From the NCBI RefSeq assembly GCF_028462125.1, contig NZ_CP115468.1, positions 2,907,559 to 2,971,558 on the forward strand: a DNA stretch of 64,000 nt, written 5' to 3'. Below are positions 1-8,372 of the stretch, one piece after another; position 1 is the stretch's first letter; each line of letters opens with the position of its first letter. The translations under genes were made by a program, and so were the position numbers. This stretch comes from Leptospira sp. GIMC2001 (GTDB lineage Bacteria; Spirochaetota; Leptospiria; Leptospirales; Leptospiraceae). The notes below the pieces were generated by a model. It ran no database searches. It worked only from the letters and a program-made list of their open reading frames with translations, and was not told the DNA's origin.

Positions 1-200
1 TAGCAAAAAAGAATATTATACCTTACCCGATCCTTTCGCCCGATAGTAAATTTATTACATTTTTGGATATCAGTGTTAACCAATTGAAGCTAATCAAAAA
101 ATGGGAAGTGAGTATGCAGTATATAAGTGATCAGAATCGAATCGGATCTAATCTTAAAGAAGATGAGATCCGTATGATATTTGACTCAGGTGAAATATAA
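1..200 (+). CDS. 3' end of an unidentified gene (cut by window edge)
   Basis: The frame beginning at base 3 is open for 65 codons and ends at a TAA at 198-200. The visible tail is a mixed hydrophilic sequence ending in EIRMIFDSGEI. No domain is recognisable from so short a piece and the start lies outside the window. It converges on hisE with only 6 bases between the two stop codons. Confidence 0.5.
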   Translation, partial: AKKNIIPYPILSPDSKFITFLDISVNQLKLIKKWEVSMQYISDQNRIGSNLKEDEIRMIFDSGEI

Positions 201-206
201 TAAAAA

Positions 207-485
207 TTAGGAATGTCTTTTTTCTAATTCAGCGACTACGTCACTAAAAGAAAGTCCTTTTTCCACAAGAAGGACTTCTAGGTGGAAAACAAGATCTGCG
301 ATCTCATGCAACAACTCCGCTTGGGAAGGGTTCTTTGCTGCGATCAATACTTCTCCAGATTCTTCTCCGACTTTTTTTAGGATTCGGTCAACGCCGTCTC
401 TAAACAAATTTGCAGTATAGGAATTATCAGGCAATTCTGCCTTTCTTTTTTTTAGGGTGGATTCGAGGGTCTTTAAAAATTCCAT
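207..485 (-). CDS. hisE: Phosphoribosyl-ATP pyrophosphatase
   Basis: HisE hydrolyses phosphoribosyl-ATP to phosphoribosyl-AMP in the second step of histidine synthesis. The 92-residue protein shows the all-alpha MazG-like core: a helix around [17 protein letters not shown], then the acidic metal-binding segments [15 protein letters not shown] and [15 protein letters not shown] chose the ATG at 485 because [15 protein letters not shown] matches the usual N-terminus. An upstream ATG at 578 would add 31 residues of non-homologous sequence. The gene stands alone here, about 43 kb from hisBHA, and no HisI domain is fused to it. Identification is secure; the start is likely but its ribosome binding site is weak. 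Confidence 0.9.
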   Translation of the reverse strand: MEFLKTLESTLKKRKAELPDNSYTANLFRDGVDRILKKVGEESGEVLIAAKNPSQAELLHEIADLVFHLEVLLVEKGLSFSDVVAELEKRHS

Positions 486-622
486 GTATAGGTGTAAAAT
501 CTCAGGAGCACAGTCTAAGGAAAAGCGAAAAAACTTTCTCTCAAAAAGTCTAATACAGTGGCAAGCCAAGAAAACCAAAGTTATTATGACCTAAAGTTTG
601 ATTGTGAACCTCATTAAATCAT

Positions 623-1525
623 ATGAACAATTACACGAAAAATACTAAAAAAGATAATTTCATGGAAAGATTCCAAAAAATCTATAAGCTTAGATCTCCA
701 TTCTTTTTCATTTCGACTTTTCTTATCTTAATTTCTTGGTTATTCCTTGTATCCCCCATCTCCGCGAAACCGATTATTTGGGAGACATCCATTCTAAAAG
801 CTATGGAAAAAGCAAAAAAGGAGAACAAGCCAATTTTTGTGGAACTTTATGCGGATTGGTGTGTGTATTGCAAAACGTTAGAAAAAAATATTTTCCCAGA
901 TCCGCAAGTAACCCAAGCTTTATCAGGTTATATTCCCGTAAGACTCAATGGTGAAGAGTATCCAAATTTTATGGATCGATACAATGCTGTTGGATTCCCT
1001 ACACTTTTGTTTCTAGACAAGCACAGCAATTTCATTTCGAAACTACCCGGCATGCCAACCAAAGATATGGTAATCAGAGAAGCGAAATCAGCACTTAGCA
1101 AAGCAGATATGGAAGAACCTTTACTCAGTCGTTGGAAGGAGAATCCTTTATCAATAAGAAATAATTTTGAGTTGGGAGTTTTTTATTTCCAAAATGAAGA
1201 TTTCAATAAATCAGCTCAGTATTTCAAAACATCAGCTTATTCGAATGCTAAAGAATATCCCGAACTCAAGAGACAAGCTTTGTACAACCTGGCTATGATT
1301 TCTCTGAATACCAACCGATTCAAAGAGTCTGTCGAAATATTTAGCAATTATCTAGTAAGTTATCCGAATGGACCGCAGCTATCTAGCGTCTATCTTCATC
1401 GCGGACTTTCTTGGAAAGCACTCAAGGAGTCAGACAAAGCGAAGAAAGACTTGTACCGAGCGCGAACACTCAGTACGGAAGTCGAAGAAAAAGAATTTAT
1501 TCAAACTCAAATTGATAATTTCTAG
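623..1525 (+). CDS. Exported thioredoxin-fold protein with C-terminal TPRs
   Basis: A hydrophobic signal/anchor around residues 23-48 (FFFISTFLILISWLFLVSPI) precedes a thioredoxin-like domain with the redox motif CVYC in FVELYADWCVYCKTLE and the cis-Pro region VGFPTLLFLD. This arrangement resembles the thioredoxin-like (Thioredoxin_7/DsbD-gamma) group that works in the periplasm. Residues from about 180 form TPR-like helices (FELGVFYFQNEDFNKSAQYF, and YNLAMISLNTNRFKESVEIF). The role is probably periplasmic thiol reduction or isomerisation, with TPRs for a protein partner. A second ATG at 662 gives a more typical signal peptide; neither start has a clear Shine-Dalgarno sequence. Its stop overlaps the stop of the convergent citrate-synthase-like gene by 4 bases. 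Confidence 0.75.
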   Translation: MNNYTKNTKKDNFMERFQKIYKLRSPFFFISTFLILISWLFLVSPISAKPIIWETSILKAMEKAKKENKPIFVELYADWCVYCKTLEKNIFPDPQVTQALSGYIPVRLNGEEYPNFMDRYNAVGFPTLLFLDKHSNFISKLPGMPTKDMVIREAKSALSKADMEEPLLSRWKENPLSIRNNFELGVFYFQNEDFNKSAQYFKTSAYSNAKEYPELKRQALYNLAMISLNTNRFKESVEIFSNYLVSYPNGPQLSSVYLHRGLSWKALKESDKAKKDLYRARTLSTEVEEKEFIQTQIDNF

Positions 1526-2811
1526 ATTCTGCTAGTAATCGGAATGTATTTTCTTGAAATATCACCCACAAAAATCTGCCTTGGTCGAACTTTACTAGTC
1601 TCACCAATTTTGCGAAGTTCTCTCCAATGTGCCATCCAACCAGGAAGTCTACCAATCACTTGCATTGACGTGAACAACTCTTTCGGAATTCCTAAAGTAT
1701 GGAAAAGGATTCCACTATAAAATTCCAAGTTGGGATACAGATTGTTCTTCACAAAATAATCTTCATCCCAGATAAAGCTATCAATCTCAACAGCGAGACT
1801 TTCGATAGGATCTAGCTTTCTATTCTTATAAAACTCTTGAAACACCTTTCTCGCAACACGAGCTCGAGGACTAATAGCATCATATGCTTTCTGACCGAAA
1901 CCGTTAGAATGCAATGGAACTTCACCTGTCTTGAATCTCTCAAAATAAGACTTCGCATCCATTCCTACTCTTAAAATATCTTCCAATAATTCAACAGCGG
2001 CTACTGGTCTTCCGCCTTCACGAGAACCCCATTGAGCAGCAATTCCCGCAGCGATGGATGCAAATAGATTCGCTTTGGTTGAACCAATTATCTGAACCGT
2101 TGTAGCGGATACATTTTGTTCATGATCACCGTACAATATCCATAATTTATTGAGAACGGAATCAAACTCGGGAGGTACATTGTATTCACCTTCTGCTTGA
2201 ATCGTATGCAGCATATGCAAAAAGTTAGTGCAATAAGGAAGTTTATCTAATGGATAAACGAAAGGATGTCCTTGACTATGTCGATGGGTAAAAGCGGCAA
2301 TGGTTCTCACTTTTGCAAGTAAGCGAGTAACCTGATCAACACCCTTATCGAGGTTCTCTTCATAATTATCAGGATAGTAACTGGATAAAGAAGTAACCAT
2401 CACGGATAGAGCCGCAAGTGGATTCGCTTTACCTGGAAAACCATCAAAAAGATTCAACATATCCTCATGGATCATGGAATGTTTAGAGAGTCTTCTCGAG
2501 AAATCAGCTAACTCTTGCTTGTTGGGAAGATCCCCATAAATAAGTAAGTATGCCGTCTCAACAAAGGTTGAATTCATTGTCAGTTCTTCTATATCATAGC
2601 CACGATAGAACAACTCACCAGTCTCTGGAACTCTACGTGATACTTTGGAATGACCCATGGCAGTATTAAAAAGTCCAGGATCTACGCTGATAAGACCAGT
2701 CTTCTTATATAGCTCAGAGATATCTAAGCCTTGACGTCCATCAGTTCCAGTGATTAAAGGGATTTCGTATAATTTGCCATCAACATTGAGTTGGGCTTGC
2801 TTGTAATTCAT
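1522..2811 (-). CDS. Citrate synthase homologue with substituted active site
   Basis: The 429-residue protein aligns end to end with hexameric (type II) bacterial citrate synthase: GELFYRGYDIEEL, GDHEQNVSATTVQ, SPRARVARKVF, YPNLEFYSG and RPRQIFVG are all recognisable. However, the three catalytic residues known from E. coli GltA are changed. His264 (GPAHGG) is Glu265 in GSREGG, His305 (GFGHRVY) is Gln307 in GFGQKAY, and Asp362 (VDFYSG) is Glu363 in LEFYSG. The first His of the LHADHE segment is also Tyr. Arginines in SPRA and RPRQ that bind carboxylates in the family remain. The fold is therefore kept while the classic chemistry should be lost or altered. A ribosome binding site AAGGAAG precedes the ATG, and the gene follows the STAS gene by 10 bases. 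It may be a regulatory pseudoenzyme or catalyse another acyl-CoA reaction. Confidence 0.85.
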   Translation of the reverse strand: MNYKQAQLNVDGKLYEIPLITGTDGRQGLDISELYKKTGLISVDPGLFNTAMGHSKVSRRVPETGELFYRGYDIEELTMNSTFVETAYLLIYGDLPNKQELADFSRRLSKHSMIHEDMLNLFDGFPGKANPLAALSVMVTSLSSYYPDNYEENLDKGVDQVTRLLAKVRTIAAFTHRHSQGHPFVYPLDKLPYCTNFLHMLHTIQAEGEYNVPPEFDSVLNKLWILYGDHEQNVSATTVQIIGSTKANLFASIAAGIAAQWGSREGGRPVAAVELLEDILRVGMDAKSYFERFKTGEVPLHSNGFGQKAYDAISPRARVARKVFQEFYKNRKLDPIESLAVEIDSFIWDEDYFVKNNLYPNLEFYSGILFHTLGIPKELFTSMQVIGRLPGWMAHWRELRKIGETSKVRPRQIFVGDISRKYIPITSRI

Positions 2812-2821
2812 TGTTGCTTCC

Positions 2822-3166
2822 TTAGCTTAGAGCTTGTTGAAGTGTATCATGTATAATAACAAAATCAGTAAGGCCGACTATATCCATAACCTTGCGGAAA
2901 TGTGCGTTGAGTCCGGCAAATTCAATTTTACCAGAATTTTCTGATGCTTTGGTAATTAAACTTATTAGTGTAGCAATTCCAGCTGAGTTGATATAGCTCG
3001 TCTCTGTGAAATTAATGATTACTCTAGTTCTTTTATTTTCGGGGATTGAATTGTAAGAAGACATGATCTCATCATCGGCTTCGGATGTTATCTCACCTGA
3101 GATATGCAGAATGGGAAGGGCTCCACCTTCTTCGTAATCCACTCGTATTTTAAAATCATCTGCCAT
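2822..3166 (-). CDS. STAS-domain anti-sigma-factor antagonist
   Basis: The 114 residues make a single STAS domain of the SpoIIAA/RsbV type. The signature is INFTETSYINSAGIATLISL, in which the Ser of INSAG is the residue phosphorylated by anti-sigma kinases in this family. A leading beta hairpin (FKIRVDYEEGGALPILHISG) is also typical. Such proteins bind serine kinases and are reactivated by SpoIIE-type PP2C phosphatases, two of which are encoded at about 46-52 kb, though no link is proven. An AGGAGA sequence lies 12 nt before the ATG. The gene is first in an apparent operon with the citrate-synthase-like gene. Confidence 0.85.
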   Translation of the reverse strand: MADDFKIRVDYEEGGALPILHISGEITSEADDEIMSSYNSIPENKRTRVIINFTETSYINSAGIATLISLITKASENSGKIEFAGLNAHFRKVMDIVGLTDFVIIHDTLQQALS

Positions 3167-3248
3167 TCTAAAGGGATCTCCTGAAAATTCTTATTATCAG
3201 TGCTAGATTACAAACCCAGCTGGATAAAGCTAGTTTTTTTCTGACGAT

Positions 3249-3277
3249 AAAACAAAGGAGGAATCCTCCTTTGTTTT
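3249..3277 (-). terminator. Strong intrinsic terminator after the cytochrome c gene
   Basis: A 13-bp perfect stem (3249-3261 with 3265-3277) closes a 3-nt loop. On the minus strand it follows the cytochrome gene stop by about 10 nt and is followed by TTTTA. On the plus strand it is followed by only one or two T, so it should act mainly for the cytochrome gene. Confidence 0.8.
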
Positions 3278-3286
3278 TGATTGGAA

Positions 3287-3694
3287 TTAGTTTTGGTTCA
3301 GATAAACAACGTATTTCGCGATCTGACCAATCGTTTCATCACCTAAATGCTTGTAAGCAACCATAGAAGTTCCCTTAATTCCTTCATTAAGAGTCTTGGT
3401 AACTCCAGCTAAAGTTGGTCCATTTTTCCACTCACTTGCAGGTGCTTTGTAATTTCTTGGTTTTGGGTTGAGTGCTGACGCTGCAGCTCCATCACCAGCA
3501 CCAAGTTCTCCATGGCAAGAAGCACAGCTCATATCATAAGCTTCTTTCCCAGCTTGTGTATCAGCATCCAATGCAGCAACTTCAGTAGGAGCTGGACTTG
3601 CAGTCTCTTGTGTTGCGGGCTTGTCACCACATGCGACTAGAAACATGAGCGAGGATGCAATTACTAACAGAGTTAGAGAAATTTTTGTTTTCAT
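3287..3694 (-). CDS. Monohaem cytochrome c lipoprotein
   Basis: The 135-residue product starts with a lipoprotein signal peptide (MKTKISLTLLVIASSLMFLV) and lipobox LVACG, then a low-complexity Ala/Pro/Thr linker. A class I cytochrome c domain follows, with haem motif CASCH and a distal Met in GTSMVAYKHLG. It is probably a lipid-anchored periplasmic electron carrier feeding an oxidase or peroxidase. I chose the ATG at 3694 because GGAGG lies 11 nt upstream and the signal peptide starts there; an upstream start at 3724 adds 10 residues without support. A strong terminator follows, so it appears monocistronic. Confidence 0.88.
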   Translation of the reverse strand: MKTKISLTLLVIASSLMFLVACGDKPATQETASPAPTEVAALDADTQAGKEAYDMSCASCHGELGAGDGAAASALNPKPRNYKAPASEWKNGPTLAGVTKTLNEGIKGTSMVAYKHLGDETIGQIAKYVVYLNQN

Positions 3695-3769
3695 AATAAA
3701 GTTAACCTCCGCGGTATATATCAAATTATTTCCTGGGTATTTTTTTTGGCTAGAATAATAAGTTTTGAA

Positions 3770-4687
3770 TTAGAGAAGACTTTCCAAAGCATGAGAAATA
3801 TTCGAAAATTTGAATTTATATCCATTTTCAATCAATCTATCGGGATAGACCATTTGACCTTCTGTTACAACTTTTGCACCTTCTCCAAAAAGAGCGTTCA
3901 GAATAAAACTAGGTGTCCAAATAGCTGATGGACGATGCAGAGCCTTTCCTAATTCATTAGAGAAATCTTCATTTGATACAGGATTGGGAGCTGTTAGATT
4001 GAAGGCTCCTTGCAAATTTTTATGATCTATCAAAAAAAGAAATCCACCAACTATATCATCTATATGAATCCAGCTCATTCCTTGCTTTCCAGAACCTAAC
4101 GGACCTCCTGCGAATGATTTAAAAATTGGAATCAATGAACCTAGAGCTCCACCTTTGCGATCTAAAACAATTCCAATTCTCGGATTGATAACTCGAATTC
4201 CCGAATCTTGAGCAAGCTTACTTGCCTCTTCCCAATGAAAACTTAGGTCTGCAAGAATTCCATCTCCCATACTGGATGATTCTGAAAATCGTTCACTTCT
4301 CATTGGATACGATCCATAGAATCCGATTGCAGACGCAGACAAAAAAATCTTAGGTGGAGATTGGCATAATTTCATTGCTTGAACAATCTGCTGAGTATGG
4401 CCAACTCGAGAATCATAAAAACGCTTGATCGCAGACTTAGTCCAACGAACTCCCGCTAAATTTTCCCCAGCGAGATTGATCATAACGTCTAGTCCTTCTA
4501 AACCATCAGGTTTGGGAAAAGCAGAAGATTTATAGACTATATTTCGATCGTAAGACTTGAATATGGATTCCTTGGTTGCCTTCTCTGGATTTCTTGTAAA
4601 AATTACAACTTCATCACCGCGTTCCAAAATTGCCTGAGTGAGAGCCTTACCGACGAGGCCAGTTCCGCCTGATATTCCTATTTTCAT
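3770..4687 (-). CDS. TIGR01777-family NAD(P)-dependent epimerase (SDR)
   Basis: The 305-residue protein begins with the extended-SDR nucleotide motif MKIGISGGTGLVGKAL. Other family features are VMINLAGENLAGVRW, SASAIGFYGS (with the Tyr of the SDR active site), VINPRIGIVLDRKGGAL and SWIHIDDIVGGFLFLID. These match the YfcH/SDR39U1 group (TIGR01777), whose physiological substrate is not settled. It is single-domain, without the extra N-terminal cyclase-like domain found in some relatives. It is transcribed alone between the cytochrome gene and a divergent hypothetical gene. Confidence 0.85.
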   Translation of the reverse strand: MKIGISGGTGLVGKALTQAILERGDEVVIFTRNPEKATKESIFKSYDRNIVYKSSAFPKPDGLEGLDVMINLAGENLAGVRWTKSAIKRFYDSRVGHTQQIVQAMKLCQSPPKIFLSASAIGFYGSYPMRSERFSESSSMGDGILADLSFHWEEASKLAQDSGIRVINPRIGIVLDRKGGALGSLIPIFKSFAGGPLGSGKQGMSWIHIDDIVGGFLFLIDHKNLQGAFNLTAPNPVSNEDFSNELGKALHRPSAIWTPSFILNALFGEGAKVVTEGQMVYPDRLIENGYKFKFSNISHALESLL

Positions 4688-4766
4688 ACTGGTTTAGACA
4701 TTTTCCATTCCTTACATAGGAAAAAAATAAGTTGGAAGATAATCTATCTAAGAAATCTTAGAGTTT

Positions 4767-5348
4767 GTGTCTAGATCAACTTCATTATCCATCTTGGTTG
4801 TAGCTATTGTTCTTCTTGGCAATGCGATTATAGTTTTATCCAATTTGAATAAAATGGAAATCTATCCATCCTCGCCTCCCTTTCGCATGGTCGACCATAC
4901 TAAGTCTTACCAAATATCACAAGAATCATCCATAAGCAATCTTCTAGACAATGACAGTGAGACTCATTGGAATAAACTAAAAGAAAGCCCTTCTACAATT
5001 GACTGGGAAATTGAATTGAGTCTCACCCATTATTGGAATGGATCGGAATTTGTTCCCAAAAATTGGAAATTTATTGACATCACCTCTTGCTCTGATACTG
5101 ATCTAGAACTTACTATTCTTTACAGAGAAGCAATCAATGTTGATAAAGTTTTAAGATTACCCGAAGATTTTATTCAGAAAAAAATCAATATTCAATTATT
5201 AAAAAACCAAAATTCCAGAGTAGAACTAGACGGAATCAAAAAACTAGAACGGACTATGAACTATCCAGATGGAATTTATATTCTAACGATACTTGGTAAA
5301 CACAAAGAAGATTCAGCCTGTCTCAGTCTAGTTGATTTGGAATTTTGA
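4767..5348 (+). CDS. Membrane-anchored hypothetical protein, discoidin-like domain
   Basis: A GTG start gives 193 residues. One N-terminal transmembrane helix (LSILVVAIVLLGNAIIVL) is followed by an extracytoplasmic domain. The segment SNLLDNDSETHWNKL resembles the 'nnliDgd..T.W' start of F5/8 C (discoidin-like) beta-sandwich domains, and a comparable motif (RNLFDSNIKTSWMS) occurs in the M23 peptidase at 41.4 kb. No catalytic motif is visible. The function is unknown; a role in the envelope is inferred only from its topology. It converges on the PaiB-like gene. Confidence 0.6.
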   Translation: MSRSTSLSILVVAIVLLGNAIIVLSNLNKMEIYPSSPPFRMVDHTKSYQISQESSISNLLDNDSETHWNKLKESPSTIDWEIELSLTHYWNGSEFVPKNWKFIDITSCSDTDLELTILYREAINVDKVLRLPEDFIQKKINIQLLKNQNSRVELDGIKKLERTMNYPDGIYILTILGKHKEDSACLSLVDLEF

Positions 5349-5387
5349 ATAACTAAATATTATTTGAAAACCTAAATATTAAGAAGA

Positions 5388-6023
5388 TCAACGTATCTCA
5401 CGCATCCATTGAGCAATTTGCTTATCCATATCAAGATTGGATTTTTCTAAATTCGAAATTACAGATTCAACCCTTTCTTTGGAATGATTTTGACTGAGTT
5501 TCGCTTTTCCTTCCATTCTCAAAATTTCAATCTCAAAACCTACAACTCCTTTCACCATTCCATTCAAATATTCAGGATCTAAGTTTTTCCATTGATACGT
5601 TGAATCCGAAGCTTCATATTTTTCAATCAGTCTTTTCATGGATTGAATAATTAGATTCGGATCATTTTGAATTTTTAAAATTCCGTAAACATGCACAGAA
5701 ACATAATTCCAGGTTGGAACACTTCGATCGGTTTCATACCATGATGGGGATATATAACAATGCGGTCCGGCAAATATGCAGAGCACTTCCTCTTCACTTG
5801 CTGATTTCCATTGTGGATTCGGCCGTGCAAAATGTCCGATTAATTTGGTTTGATCTTCATTGAGAATCAATGGTGAATGGGTGGCTTGAATACAGCTCAA
5901 GGAAGAATTTGCATCTTCCAAATCATTCATTTTAGATGATACTATTGTAGAAAATGAGTTCTCTTCAATAATTCTATGAATGATTGCCAAATCCGAAATT
6001 TTAAAATGATTGGGTATATACAT
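5388..6023 (-). CDS. PaiB-like FMN-binding protein
   Basis: The 211-residue protein matches the PaiB family (FMN_bind_2): an N-terminal MYIPNHFKISD, the segment ATHSPLILN, LIGHFARPNPQWK, and SVPTWNYVSVHVYG followed by a helical tail. PaiB of Bacillus was described as a negative regulator of sporulation and protease genes, but the family has a flavin-reductase split-barrel fold and other members have other roles. GAGGAG lies immediately upstream of the ATG. It is transcribed alone. Family assignment is good; the biochemical role is uncertain. Confidence 0.8.
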   Translation of the reverse strand: MYIPNHFKISDLAIIHRIIEENSFSTIVSSKMNDLEDANSSLSCIQATHSPLILNEDQTKLIGHFARPNPQWKSASEEEVLCIFAGPHCYISPSWYETDRSVPTWNYVSVHVYGILKIQNDPNLIIQSMKRLIEKYEASDSTYQWKNLDPEYLNGMVKGVVGFEIEILRMEGKAKLSQNHSKERVESVISNLEKSNLDMDKQIAQWMREIR

Positions 6024-6361
6024 AATCTCCTCATAGATTATCCAAATTTTTAGGAATTCCTATTTTTATATAGATTTTTTTTTCAAGAATGTTCGGCTAG
6101 CAACTAATTTTGCCTAGATTGCAGAACAATGATTCTCATAAATTTATATGAATTTCTAGAACGAGTGAATTTTTTACATTCATAGGCTGTGTTGATAAAA
6201 TTTAATTCTGTCCGGAAGAATTCATTGGATACAGTCGTGATGATGACCAAGACACGGGAACGGACATGGACACGGGCTTAAGTGAGTCCCTATCAGAGTT
6301 CTTAAAGATCAAGGCCGTGCTAGTTGCTTTTCTGAGTAAGTGCACTATTCCAGATTTCGTA
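6024..6361. other. Intergenic region without a gene (338 bp)
   Basis: AT-rich spacer between the PaiB-like gene promoter side and the 3' end of the alcohol dehydrogenase. It holds two copies of GACACGGG (about 6251 and 6270) and a degenerate copy of the GGGGCTTAAGCCCC hairpin found elsewhere in the window. The frame from about 6213 is open across the spacer but has no family resemblance or ribosome binding site. No RNA gene is apparent. Confidence 0.5.
6272..6290 (-). repeat. Degenerate copy of the CTTAAGCCC hairpin repeat
   Basis: On the minus strand this reads GGGACTCACTTAAGCCCG, sharing CTTAAGCCCG with the three perfect copies at 13.4, 34.6 and 55.1 kb. One arm has decayed, so only a weak hairpin remains. 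It lies about 70 nt after the stop of the dehydrogenase gene, in the same orientation as the other copies, and is followed by C-rich sequence. Confidence 0.35.
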
Positions 6362-7402
6362 TCAATCCAAACTAGGATCGATTATATAACGAATTGGATT
6401 TCCCTTTCTTGATTCCAATGCTTCAATACAATCGTTGATCTCATCAAGTCCGTGATGCGATGTGATCGATCTAGATAGATTGATTTTTCCTTGAGTATAT
6501 AGATCTATCAATTCTGGTATAGCTCGCCTATCAGAACCGTATGATCCACCAACAGATATCATTTTCTCAATTAGAATGAACGGAATTAAAAATTTTAAAG
6601 GCTGCCTTCCGATTCCAACAAGCACAATTCTGCCATTCGAATTCATAGCACGAAGACTCTCTTCAACATTGGACATATATCCAGAAAAATCAACCAAAAG
6701 GTCAACGCCCTTTGTGACTTCCTTGAGGGCTTTACCCGGATTCTTAACATTCTTTAAATTGATTACATCATCGGCACCATAATGTACTGCATTCTCCAAC
6801 GCACCATCATCAACGTCAATAGCGACTAACTTAGATTTCGTGAGAGCTCGTGCGATCGCCACACCATGAATTCCCAATCCACCGCAGCCAATGATGGCCA
6901 CTGTATCAGATTCTTGAATATTGCCACGGTAGCGAATCGCATGATAGGGAGTAGATACGGCATCAGCAAGAATAGCACCTTGATCAAAAGGTATTGAATC
7001 AGGTAGAGAATATAAATATCTTTCTTCAGCAATTAAGAATTCTGCAAAACTCCCATCGCAATCAAATCCAAATACACCAATATCTTTGCATAGATTTTCG
7101 TGCCCAGCTAAACAATGCTTACAGATACCACAGGAAGTTCCCGCAGCTATAACGACTCGATCGCCTTTCTTAAATTTGGTTACAGATTGTCCAATTTCCT
7201 CAACGACACCGGATGCTTCGTGTCCTGGAACTCTAGGATATTGGCGACATTTGATTGTTCCATGAGCAATGAGATGAACGTCCGAGCCACAGACTCCACA
7301 AGCCTTTATGCGAATCTTAACTTGCGTATCTGTAGGGCCTGCAATGGACTTCTCACGTATTTCAACTTTACGAAGCCCATTTTCTAAAATTGCAGCTCTC
7401 AT
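6362..7402 (-). CDS. Zinc-dependent alcohol dehydrogenase (MDR family)
   Basis: This is a 346-residue medium-chain dehydrogenase. Catalytic zinc ligands are visible in CGVCGSDVH and PGHEASG. The structural zinc is bound by the four Cys of CGICKHCLAGHENLC, and the Rossmann motif is VAIIGCGGLGIHGVAIA. It should oxidise an alcohol or reduce an aldehyde or ketone with NAD(P). The overall pattern is close to generic Zn-ADHs and to acyl-CoA-ring dehydrogenases; the substrate cannot be read from the sequence. It precedes the hydrolase-MaoC-MaoC operon in the same direction, with an 85-bp gap. Confidence 0.85.
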   Translation of the reverse strand: MRAAILENGLRKVEIREKSIAGPTDTQVKIRIKACGVCGSDVHLIAHGTIKCRQYPRVPGHEASGVVEEIGQSVTKFKKGDRVVIAAGTSCGICKHCLAGHENLCKDIGVFGFDCDGSFAEFLIAEERYLYSLPDSIPFDQGAILADAVSTPYHAIRYRGNIQESDTVAIIGCGGLGIHGVAIARALTKSKLVAIDVDDGALENAVHYGADDVINLKNVKNPGKALKEVTKGVDLLVDFSGYMSNVEESLRAMNSNGRIVLVGIGRQPLKFLIPFILIEKMISVGGSYGSDRRAIPELIDLYTQGKINLSRSITSHHGLDEINDCIEALESRKGNPIRYIIDPSLD

Positions 7403-7487
7403 TTAAAATTGTTTCCTAAAAAATTTTGGATATTTATAATCAAATCCTTAGGAATTGCATTTTTCACTGAGAGCATAGTTCTACAAA

Positions 7488-7904
7488 TCAACAAACGATG
7501 ATTAAATCACCACCAGCTTTCACTTCACCAGCTTCGTTTTTGGCTTCCACCGTAAGAGTAACAAGTTTCTCACCGTTCTCTTCTTTTTTACGTTTTACAG
7601 TTCCTTCACAAACAAGTGTCTCACCTGGTTTGGTCATTGCTTTGAATTTTACACCAAAGAAACGAATCTGTCTCTGATCTACCCAAGCAGTACACAATCT
7701 TCCGATTTGCGCCATAACGTACATACCATGCGATATGGTTCCATCAAGACCATTAGCTTTTGCAAAATCAGGATCATTATGAATGGGATTAAAATCGCCA
7801 CTTGCACCCGCATAACGTACTAAATGCGCATGTGTTATTGTTGGAACAGGAATAGATGGGATTGTTTGCCCGACTTCTAATTTATCAAATTCAATTTTTA
7901 CCAT
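7488..7904 (-). CDS. MaoC-like (R)-hydratase, HadB-type subunit
   Basis: A 138-residue single hot-dog domain. The hydratase-2 signature is present: YAGASGDFNPIHNDPDFA contains the catalytic Asp and His, followed by GTISHGMYVMAQIGRL. Such proteins hydrate enoyl thioesters or dehydrate 3-hydroxyacyl thioesters. The gene directly upstream encodes the other hot-dog domain, so a HadA-HadB-like heterodimer is likely, with this chain carrying the active site. AAGGAG stands 6-7 nt before the ATG, and the spacer between the two genes is 10 nt. Confidence 0.88.
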   Translation of the reverse strand: MVKIEFDKLEVGQTIPSIPVPTITHAHLVRYAGASGDFNPIHNDPDFAKANGLDGTISHGMYVMAQIGRLCTAWVDQRQIRFFGVKFKAMTKPGETLVCEGTVKRKKEENGEKLVTLTVEAKNEAGEVKAGGDLIIVC

Positions 7905-7914
7905 TTAAAACTCC

Positions 7915-8364
7915 TTATCCTTGTGGTCTGATCACAATAGCCATTTCTGCACTAAGGATCGGTTCATTTTTGGAATTGTGGATTGTGGTTCGAAAGGAGA
8001 CCATGTCCATCTTTCCTGTTTTTACATCAGACACTTCGGACTGAGCCCAAACATCCCCAGGATAGAGAACTTTATGATAAGTATATTCTTCTTTTAGATG
8101 CAAAATACGCGCAAGATCGATTCCTAAATCAGCCATATCTGTCCAAATTTTCGGATATCCCCAGAACTGAATTACAGTTGGGAAAGTTAAAGGAGCTGGA
8201 ATATCTTCGTAACCTGCTTTCTTCGCCTCATCTACGCTAAAGTAAATTGGATTTTTTTCTCCAATTGCAAGGCAGAATTCTTTTATTTTACCACGTTCGA
8301 TAGTAAAATCGAAACGATCTAATTTTTTTCCAACGATATCTTTTGATAATGCTTGCTCAGCCAT
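7915..8364 (-). CDS. FAS1-like dehydratase / MaoC N-terminal subunit, HadA-type
   Basis: The 149 residues form a hot-dog domain of the MaoC_dehydrat_N/HadA type: [20 protein letters not shown], then [33 protein letters not shown] and [13 protein letters not shown]. This chain lacks the full D-x4-H hydratase signature, as expected for the non-catalytic or substrate-binding half of a two-subunit dehydratase. It lies between the alpha/beta hydrolase and the catalytic MaoC gene with 8-10 nt spacers and an AGGAG site. The pair most likely acts in fatty-acid elongation or beta-oxidation. Confidence 0.85.
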   Translation of the reverse strand: MAEQALSKDIVGKKLDRFDFTIERGKIKEFCLAIGEKNPIYFSVDEAKKAGYEDIPAPLTFPTVIQFWGYPKIWTDMADLGIDLARILHLKEEYTYHKVLYPGDVWAQSEVSDVKTGKMDMVSFRTTIHNSKNEPILSAEMAIVIRPQG

Positions 8365-8372
8365 TTTATCTC

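Noticed and set aside
1522..2811. 2-methylcitrate synthase (PrpC) as the identity of the citrate-synthase-like protein
   Set aside because: PrpC and citrate synthases share the His/His/Asp triad, and none of the three is present here, so neither name can be given with confidence.
6213..6361. Open plus-strand frame with an Asp/Thr-rich segment across the intergenic region
   Set aside because: It contains the repeated GACACGGG DNA, lacks a start signal and runs antisense into the dehydrogenase gene.
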